Below, in pieces: positions 58,349 through 64,000 of a DNA stretch of 64,000 nucleotides; position 1 is the first letter of the stretch; each line of letters opens with the position of its first letter. A program made the translations under genes and the position numbers. The notes under the pieces were generated by a model that saw only the letters and a program-made list of their open reading frames with translations, was not told the DNA's origin and ran no database searches. The stretch spans positions 124,001 to 188,000 of the forward strand of contig NZ_JBFRFW010000006.1 of the NCBI RefSeq assembly GCF_052115025.1. The letters are read 5' to 3'. This DNA is from Bradyrhizobium_A sp052115025. Lineage in GTDB: Bacteria > Pseudomonadota > Alphaproteobacteria > Rhizobiales > Xanthobacteraceae.

Positions 58349-61294
58349 TCACGCTGCGACGATCTGGCAGAGGGTGACCTTGGTCTCCTGCATGTTGGTC
58401 GCGGGATCATAACCGTAGGTCGTGATGGTGTTGGCGCTCTCGCCGAGCACGATCGGATCGGTCCCCGCGGGATAGTTCCTGCGGAGATCGGCACCGCCGA
58501 ACCAGCCGCCGAAGTGGAACGGCATCCAGGCGACGCCCTTGCCGACCCGCTCGGTGACCAGCGCCTTCATCCTGGCGCGTGAACCGTTCTCGGCGCCGCT
58601 GACCCAGACCCAGCCGCCATCCCTGATGCCGCGATCGGCCGCATCCGCCGGGTTGATCTCGATGAACATGTCCTGCTGCAGCTCGGCGAGCCACGGATTG
58701 GTCCGCGTCTCCTCGCCGCCGCCCTCATACTCGACGAGGCGTCCCGAGGACAGCACCAGCGGAAATTGCCGGGCAATGCCCTTGTCGACCGCGGCCTTCT
58801 GCACGGAGAAGCCGATGTTGGGCAGGCGGAACTGCCTGGCATCGGGCAGCGTCGGATACTTGGCGACGAGATCGGCGCGCGGCGTGTAGATCGGCTCGCG
58901 ATGCACCGGAATGGGATCGGGCAGGCCGAACGCGTTCATGCGCGCCTTGCCGTTGCCATGCGGCACACAGCCATGCAGCAGCGCGACGCGCTGGATGCCG
59001 CCGGACAGGTCGAGCGACCACGACACCGCATCGGGCGTCGCCGGATTGATGGTGTTGATCACCGCCAGCTCGGCTTCCGTCAGATCCTTGTCCCAGCCGA
59101 GCTTCTTGAGGCTCGCCAGCGTGAACTCCGGATAGCCGTCCTTGATGTCCGAGTCCTTGGAATACGACCCGTCGGCCAGCAGGCTGACCTTTCGCGTCGT
59201 GCCGTCGGGCAGCTTCTCCTCGCGCTCGATGCCGAAGCGCGGCCGGAACGTGCCGCCGCCGTCCATCACGGCGAGATGGGTGTTGTAGAGCAGCGGCGTG
59301 CCCGGATGCCGCACCTCGGGCGAGCCCCAGCACGGCCACGGCAGGCCATAATAATCGCCGCCGACCTCCGGGTCGTCCTTGGGCGCCCGCATGGTCAGCA
59401 TGTCGAACTTGGCCTGGTTCTTCATGTGCGCCTTGAGACGCTCCGGCGACTGGCCGCAATAGCCCGTCGACCAGCTGCCGCGGTTCATCTCGCGCAGCAC
59501 ATCCTCCGCGTCCGGCAGTTCGTTCTCGACCTTGATGTTCCTGAACATCTCATCGGCGAAGCCGAACTTCCTCGCCATCCGGTAGATGACCTCGAGATCA
59601 TCCTTGGCTTCGAAGACCGGTTTCACGATCTGCTCGCCCCACTGCAGCGAGCGGTTGGAGGCGACGCGCGAGCCCTTGCACTCGAACTGGGTGGCAATGG
59701 GCAGGATGTAGAGATTATCCTTGCGGCCGGCCTCGACCGCGAGCGACGTCCAGGTGGTCGGATGCGGATCGGCGATGACCAGGAGGTCGAGCGCCTTCAG
59801 GCCGTTCAGGGATTCCGGAATGCGGGTGATGCTGTTGCTGGCATGGCCCTGCACGAACACCGCCCGGACGTTGGTCTTCTGGGCGACCTGGTCCTTCGGC
59901 AAGGTCACCGCCTCGAACCAGCGGGTGAGCGGAATGCCGGGCGTCTCCATGACCTGCTTGGAATCGAAGCGCGACAGCAGCACGTCGTAGCCGACGCCCC
60001 ACACCCGCGCCCAATGCTTCCAGGCCGCTTCCGTGAGGCCGTAGTAGAACGGCAGCGTCACGATATCGAGCCCGACATCGGTCGCGCCCTGGACGTTGTC
60101 ATGGCCGCGGAAGATGTTGGCGCCCATACCTGGCCCGCCGACATTGCCGGTCATCAACAGTGCGATGCAGCTCGCCCGCACATTGGCGGTGCCGACGGTC
60201 TTCTGGGTCTGGCCCATGGCCCAGATCAGCGTCGCCGGCTTCTCGGTGGCAAACAGCCTGGCGACACGCTTGAGCTGCTCGCCGGGCACGCCGCTGACAC
60301 GCTCGACCTCGTCCGGGGTCCACTTCTCCACTTCCTTGCGCAGGTCGTCGAAGCCGTAGACGCGCTGGCTGATGAATTCCTTGTCCTCCCAGCCGTTCTG
60401 CAGGATGTGCCACATCATGCCATAGAGCACCGGGATGTCGGTGCCCGGCCGCATGCGGACATACTCGGTCGCGTGCGCCGCGGTGCGCGTCAGGCGCGGA
60501 TCGATGACGACGAGGTTGGCCTTCTGCATCTCCTTGCCTTCGAGCAGGTGCTGCAGGGACACCGGATGCGCCTCCGCCGGATTGCCGCCCATGATGATCT
60601 GGGTCCTGGCATTGCGGATGTCGTTGAAGCTGTTGGTCATGGCGCCGTAGCCCCAGGTGTTGGCGACGCCGGTGACGGTGGTCGAATGGCAGATGCGGGC
60701 CTGGTGGTCGGTGTTGTTGGTGCCCCAGAATGCGCCGAGCTTGCGGAACAGGTAGGCGCCCTCATTGGTCATCTTGGCCGACCCCAGCCAGTACACCGAA
60801 TCCGGCCCCGACTTGGCGCGAACGTCGAGCAGCTGGTCGCCGATCTCGTTGATCGCGGCGTCCCAGGACATCCGCGTCCACTGACCATTGACCAGCTTCA
60901 TCGGATAGCGCAGCCGCCGTTCGCTGTGCACGAGCTCGCGCACGGAGGCGCCCTTGGCGCAGTGCGAGCCGCGATTGATCGGCGAATCCCAGCTCGGCTC
61001 CTGGCCGATCCAGACCCCGTTCAGCACCTCCGCGGTCACCGTGCATCCCACCGAGCAATGGGTGCAGATGCTCTTGCGAATGCTCGCGCCGGCGGCAAGC
61101 GGGCCGGCCAACGCCGCATCCGCCTTGCGGACGCCGCCGAGCGGCAGCGCACCGAGCGCGGCGAGCGCGCCGCCGGCAAGGCCGGACTGGCGCAGGAACG
61201 AGCGGCGGTCGAGGCCGCCGCCCTGCCCGGACAGATGGGCCGCGACAGAGCCGCGACGGTCGGAAGCGGAGCGCTGTGTTCGCCTGATCAGCAT
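58349..61294 (-). CDS. fdhA: formate dehydrogenase alpha subunit (Mo-bisMGD, Tat-exported, Cys form)
   Basis: The catalytic subunit of a membrane-bound, periplasm-facing formate dehydrogenase (981 residues). A twin-arginine signal (LDRRSFLRQSGLAGGALAAL) begins near residue 28. The 4Fe-4S site is CTHCSVGC...CAKG; the metal ligand is Cys202 in QARICHSTT, so no selenocysteine insertion is needed. The molybdopterin domains follow, and the dinucleotide-binding C-terminal domain includes WVSGAENGSRARMKALVTER. GGGAGG precedes the ATG. It is set between the Tat peptide and beta genes. It should feed the quinone pool, in contrast to the NAD-linked FdsA at 16.7-19.6 kb. Confidence 0.95.
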   Translation of the reverse strand: MLIRRTQRSASDRRGSVAAHLSGQGGGLDRRSFLRQSGLAGGALAALGALPLGGVRKADAALAGPLAAGASIRKSICTHCSVGCTVTAEVLNGVWIGQEPSWDSPINRGSHCAKGASVRELVHSERRLRYPMKLVNGQWTRMSWDAAINEIGDQLLDVRAKSGPDSVYWLGSAKMTNEGAYLFRKLGAFWGTNNTDHQARICHSTTVTGVANTWGYGAMTNSFNDIRNARTQIIMGGNPAEAHPVSLQHLLEGKEMQKANLVVIDPRLTRTAAHATEYVRMRPGTDIPVLYGMMWHILQNGWEDKEFISQRVYGFDDLRKEVEKWTPDEVERVSGVPGEQLKRVARLFATEKPATLIWAMGQTQKTVGTANVRASCIALLMTGNVGGPGMGANIFRGHDNVQGATDVGLDIVTLPFYYGLTEAAWKHWARVWGVGYDVLLSRFDSKQVMETPGIPLTRWFEAVTLPKDQVAQKTNVRAVFVQGHASNSITRIPESLNGLKALDLLVIADPHPTTWTSLAVEAGRKDNLYILPIATQFECKGSRVASNRSLQWGEQIVKPVFEAKDDLEVIYRMARKFGFADEMFRNIKVENELPDAEDVLREMNRGSWSTGYCGQSPERLKAHMKNQAKFDMLTMRAPKDDPEVGGDYYGLPWPCWGSPEVRHPGTPLLYNTHLAVMDGGGTFRPRFGIEREEKLPDGTTRKVSLLADGSYSKDSDIKDGYPEFTLASLKKLGWDKDLTEAELAVINTINPATPDAVSWSLDLSGGIQRVALLHGCVPHGNGKARMNAFGLPDPIPVHREPIYTPRADLVAKYPTLPDARQFRLPNIGFSVQKAAVDKGIARQFPLVLSSGRLVEYEGGGEETRTNPWLAELQQDMFIEINPADAADRGIRDGGWVWVSGAENGSRARMKALVTERVGKGVAWMPFHFGGWFGGADLRRNYPAGTDPIVLGESANTITTYGYDPATNMQETKVTLCQIVAA

Positions 61295-61305
61295 GGCCGC
61301 CTCCC

Positions 61306-61515
61306 TCAGCGCGGATAGCGGTTGACGCGATAATACGCCTTGACGTGATCGGTTTCCCGGTAGCGCGCCCTGCGCTTGTCATCCTCGGTCTCGCTGTCGG
61401 CCGCAGCCGGCGCGATCAAGGGCGTCGCCAGTGTCGCGCCGACCCCGGCGGTGCCGATGCCGACCTTGCGAAGAAAGTCGCGGCGGCCCACCGTCTCCTG
61501 CTTGTCGTCCTGCAT
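61306..61515 (-). CDS. formate dehydrogenase-region small Tat-signal protein
   Basis: A 69-residue protein with a twin-arginine motif (GRRDFLRKVGIGTAGVGATL) and a short polar tail ending YYRVNRYPR. It matches the small "formate dehydrogenase region TAT target" family, which always sits ahead of the alpha gene; the role is unknown, perhaps in assembly or as a small extra subunit. GGGGAGAGTTGCG precedes the ATG. It lies 11 bp before the alpha gene. Confidence 0.88.
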   Translation of the reverse strand: MQDDKQETVGRRDFLRKVGIGTAGVGATLATPLIAPAAADSETEDDKRRARYRETDHVKAYYRVNRYPR

Positions 61516-61544
61516 CGCAACTCTCCCCGATCCTCGCCGGCAAG

Positions 61545-62324
61545 TCAGTTGGCGAACGTGAACGCCGCGGTCTCGATCTCCAGAAAAATCCGGCCAAGCG
61601 CTCCGACCGAGCGATAGAACCCCGCGCTTTCGGCTTTCTCGATGTCGGCGAACAGACGCCCCATCCAGCGTGACACATGCTTGTCGAAAAAGGCGCGCTG
61701 ATCGTCCAGCGACAGCGGGAAGCGGCCCGCGACGAGGCCCGCCATGATCTCGCACAGCGTCGCCGCATGGTCCTCGGGCTCGAAATTGCCCTCCGCCCGC
61801 ACGATCCCGAGCGCGGCGAGATCGTCGCGCAGCCGCGACAGCGGCCGTTCGTTGAGAAAGCCGGTCAGATAGTAGGACGCGTAAGGCAGTACCTCGCCGC
61901 GCCCGAGGCCGATGAAGAGTTCGCCATATGCGCGCGCCACCTCGCACGCGACCGCGGTCGACGCGGCCTCGGCAAGGGCGGCATGGGCCCGCCCGAGCGG
62001 CGTCGCATCACCATCCAGCTGCGCGAGCTGGTCCAGCAGGGCCTGCGACGGCGCCGATGATAGCAGCGTCGCCAGCAGCGCATATTCCCGCGCGCGCCCG
62101 GCTTCGACCGCATCGGTGCCGTCGTCCGATCGCGCCGGCTCGCCATAAAGATCGGGTCGGAGAATGTCCCGCGACACGCCGGTTGCCATTTCGACGGCAA
62201 CGACACGCTGGGCCGGCACCCGGCTCCAGTTCGACACCGAGGGCTGGGCAATACCGATCTTGCGGGCAAGCTGAGCTACGCCTCCCGCAGCATCGATGGC
62301 TCGTTCAAGGCCCGCATCGCGCAC
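61545..62324 (-). CDS. HTH-TorD fusion chaperone for formate dehydrogenase
   Basis: A protein of about 259 residues. Residues 5-60 form a Cro/YdaS-like helix-turn-helix (AIDAAGGVAQLARKIGIAQP, then SVSNWSRVPAQRVVAVEMAT). Residues about 75-259 are a TorD/DmsD-type chaperone (LFIGLGRGEVLPYASYYLTG and DHAATLCEIMAGLVAG), which protects and loads Mo-enzymes before Tat export. The GTG at 62324 with GAGGGAGGG upstream is preferred to the TTG at 62348. It lies 29 bp before the Tat peptide gene. The fusion suggests one protein both matures the enzyme and senses assembly at the DNA; that is inference. Confidence 0.85.
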   Translation of the reverse strand: MRDAGLERAIDAAGGVAQLARKIGIAQPSVSNWSRVPAQRVVAVEMATGVSRDILRPDLYGEPARSDDGTDAVEAGRAREYALLATLLSSAPSQALLDQLAQLDGDATPLGRAHAALAEAASTAVACEVARAYGELFIGLGRGEVLPYASYYLTGFLNERPLSRLRDDLAALGIVRAEGNFEPEDHAATLCEIMAGLVAGRFPLSLDDQRAFFDKHVSRWMGRLFADIEKAESAGFYRSVGALGRIFLEIETAAFTFAN

Positions 62325-62443
62325 GTCGCTGCCCTCCCTCGGGGCCAAGCGTCTGATTGCGTCTGCTTAAAAACAAGACTAGCGCTGCGTCGGAACGTGG
62401 TCAATCGAACCTCATAGCTTGAGGCTATCGCAGCTTGCCGCCC

Positions 62444-63097
62444 CTATCGCGGCAGCGCGCCACCATGGTTGCGGCGACGCGCAGGCGCATTCGCACTCTC
62501 CGTGGGGAGTTGCGGCGCAGCAGAGCTGGTCGGCAGCTCCGCTGTCGCGGCCTCATCAGGCGGGCACGCCGGCGCCTCGACCTGATGCGAGGCTGGCGCC
62601 GCATCGACCGCCACGGGCACCGACGGCGCGGCGTCCGCGCCGGTCTCCGCAACAGGACCGGCGTGTCCGGCGGACTGCACCACGCCGCCGACAATCCGGC
62701 GAACGAGGGCATCGACCTGCGTGGCCGAAAGATCGAGCGGGCCGAAGCCGGGCATGGCGTTGGGGTCGTTGAAATCCCAGGCGTTCTCCGCCAGACCGAC
62801 AAAATCGCGGATCGCGGGATCGGCGCTCCAGGCGCGGCGGAGCGCCGCCCGGCTCAGCTCCTGCGGAATGCCCTGGCGCAGAAACGCGGTGATGTCGGTG
62901 GCGGCATCGATCGCGTCGATGGGCGGCAGACACGCGACATCGCGGTCGTGCGAAAGTGGCTGCGCCGCAGCGCCGTCAACCGGCGTCGGCGCTTGGGCCG
63001 CAGTGGCCTGTTCGCCCCCGGGGGCGGCGGCGACCGCTTTCGCCTCCTGCTTGCGGCGCGACCAGCGCGCCAGGAACTGGTCGTTCTCGGTGCTCAC
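62444..63097 (-). CDS. DUF3306 domain protein
   Basis: A 217-residue cytoplasmic protein. FLARWSRRKQEAKA at the N-terminus and DITAFLRQGIPQELSRAALR followed by RAWSADPAIRDFVGLAENAW are the DUF3306 marks; the C-terminal 90 residues are Pro/Ala-rich and low in complexity. Its function is unknown, but it is found almost only in formate dehydrogenase operons, so a maturation role is likely. A GTG start overlaps the DUF3305 stop (GTGA). Confidence 0.88.
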   Translation of the reverse strand: MSTENDQFLARWSRRKQEAKAVAAAPGGEQATAAQAPTPVDGAAAQPLSHDRDVACLPPIDAIDAATDITAFLRQGIPQELSRAALRRAWSADPAIRDFVGLAENAWDFNDPNAMPGFGPLDLSATQVDALVRRIVGGVVQSAGHAGPVAETGADAAPSVPVAVDAAPASHQVEAPACPPDEAATAELPTSSAAPQLPTESANAPARRRNHGGALPR

Positions 63098-63609
63098 TCG
63101 TGCTCACCGTCATGACGCCGCCGCGCCAGCGCCTCCGGATCGATGCGGCCGCGCGCGCGCTTGAAGAATTCCCTCTCGACGTGGTGCTCGGCGATGAAAT
63201 GCGCAATGGTCTGGCGCAGCACCTCGGGCATCGGCACCGCTTCGACCAGGTTGGCGCCGGCCTCGGTGTAGGCCTCCCCTTCCGCAGGGTCGGCCGTCAC
63301 AGCCGCAACGACATAAGGCCAGGATCCCTCGGACGGGCTCAGGACGATCCAGACGCCGGGCGCACCGCTGGCGAGGTTGTCGCGATAGCGCTCGGTCTCC
63401 GAGCGGTAGAGATCAATGCTCGCGCGGCCGGCATAGAACAGCGTGGCGTCGTCCTGGTCGCGGATCACCGTCCATGGCGCCATCGCCGGCTCGTCCGGCA
63501 GCACCGCGATGCCGCGCCAGACGAAGTCGGTCCAACGTGACGCGGTGCGGCGACGCTCGACCACGACGCCGACGACGATCTGCAGCAGCGGCTTGACGAC
63601 CGCGGTCAT
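63094..63609 (-). CDS. DUF3305 domain protein
   Basis: A 171-residue protein with the family segments IVVGVVVERRRTASRWTDFV and LYRSETERYRDNLASGAPGV and a C-terminal MPEVLRQTIAHFIAEHHVER. The function is unknown; it always accompanies DUF3306 in these operons. The ATG overlaps the stop of the preceding gene (ATGA) and its own stop overlaps DUF3306, so the three are translationally coupled. Confidence 0.88.
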   Translation of the reverse strand: MTAVVKPLLQIVVGVVVERRRTASRWTDFVWRGIAVLPDEPAMAPWTVIRDQDDATLFYAGRASIDLYRSETERYRDNLASGAPGVWIVLSPSEGSWPYVVAAVTADPAEGEAYTEAGANLVEAVPMPEVLRQTIAHFIAEHHVEREFFKRARGRIDPEALARRRHDGEHE

Positions 63610-64000
63610 GTCACCGCCTCCAGATGCTTGATCGGCAGCCCCGTCAACAGGTTCTGCGGCTTCATCCGCACGACCTGATCGGCCGTCATGGCCAGGATCA
63701 GATAGGTCGGCGCGTGTCTGACGGCGTCGACGGTCAGGCGGGGGTCGGCGATGGTCAGCCGAAACAGCGCCAGCACACGCCCCGCGGTGCGCTCGTCGAG
63801 GGCCTCCCCCCGCCACAGCCGGTCACCGATGCGGGTCGCCTCGGCATCAAGGCCGACATACCACTCGAACACCGCGTCGCGCAGCCCGGTGACCGGTTCG
63901 ATCGCCACCTCAATGCCGAGGAGATGCGAAATCCAGCACTGCATCGCGCCGGCCAGCGCGGCGGGGCCCGGGCCACCGCCGGTCAGGTCGAGGCCCATCT
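63606..64000 (-). CDS. DUF6352-like protein, 5' end outside the window
   Basis: The C-terminal 130 or so residues of a protein (HLLGIEVAIEPVTGLRDAVF, then RVLALFRLTIADPRLTVDAV and LILAMTADQVVRMKPQNLLT). I assign it to DUF6352, which occupies this place upstream of DUF3305 in formate dehydrogenase clusters of Rhizobiales. The function is unknown. The frame is open to the window edge, so the start is not visible. Confidence 0.65.
   Translation of the reverse strand, partial: MGLDLTGGGPGPAALAGAMQCWISHLLGIEVAIEPVTGLRDAVFEWYVGLDAEATRIGDRLWRGEALDERTAGRVLALFRLTIADPRLTVDAVRHAPTYLILAMTADQVVRMKPQNLLTGLPIKHLEAVT

Overview
The window is a GC-rich chromosomal segment from an alphaproteobacterium, most likely the Nitrobacteraceae (Bradyrhizobium / Rhodopseudomonas / Tardiphaga relatives). 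The evidence is the high third-position GC, the dispersed palindromic elements typical of that family (13-58, 907-1013, 54983-55021), and gene sets common there: the ppx-rlmE pair, the fdsGBACD formate dehydrogenase, and the DUF6352-DUF3305-DUF3306-TorD-fdh cluster. No tRNA, rRNA or CRISPR array was seen.

Layout. 0.1-13.8 kb is mostly housekeeping and catabolic genes: rlmE and ppx, a stand-alone molybdenum hydroxylase large subunit, an alpha/beta hydrolase behind a double palindromic operator, a MaoC-like protein, a DUF188 protein, a Uup-like ABC-F ATPase, a Tat-exported agmatine deiminase, a LysR/MFS divergent pair and an HI0933-type flavoprotein. 14.0-21.7 kb is an operon on the minus strand for a soluble NAD-dependent molybdenum formate dehydrogenase (fdsG-B-A, fdhD, fdsD) ending in an oxalate/formate-type MFS carrier. 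21.9-24.1 kb is a flavin amine oxidase diverging from a TetR regulator across a perfect palindrome. 24.2-26.2 kb is a cluster of decaying genes (TetR, cyclase, Cj0069-like).

26.3-45.9 kb is the accessory region. A lipoprotein gene, an 8.6 kb gene for a 2866-residue secreted protein (HExxH motif, LysM, DUF4214, cadherin-like, subtilisin, P domain, RTX and haemolysin-related repeats) and a TPR-glycosyltransferase lie in tight series on the minus strand. Upstream are a truncated IS3 element fused to a decayed copy of part of the giant gene, an Imm11-like immunity gene, small unknown genes, three 32-bp direct repeats, a frameshifted secreted-protein gene, and a type I secretion ABC/HlyD pair coupled to a short AraC regulator. 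This stretch is visibly richer in AT, including the 5' fifth of the giant gene. The likely working unit is type I export of the giant protein. The outer-membrane channel is not in the window.

46.2-51.9 kb holds a tripartite tricarboxylate transporter (tctA, tctB, tctC) with a thiamine-diphosphate enzyme in the middle and a divergent IclR regulator whose probable operators (TCCA-N5-TGGA) sit at both ends of the promoter region. 52.0-54.1 kb is an unusual two-gene unit: a linalool dehydratase/isomerase-like protein overlapping a SCO1-like protein. Then come an azoreductase, an exported alpha/beta hydrolase, an acyl-CoA dehydrogenase remnant and a 40-residue membrane peptide. 56.7-64.0 kb is a second, membrane-bound formate dehydrogenase operon (alpha/beta/gamma, Tat peptide, HTH-TorD chaperone, DUF3306, DUF3305, DUF6352), cut by the window edge.
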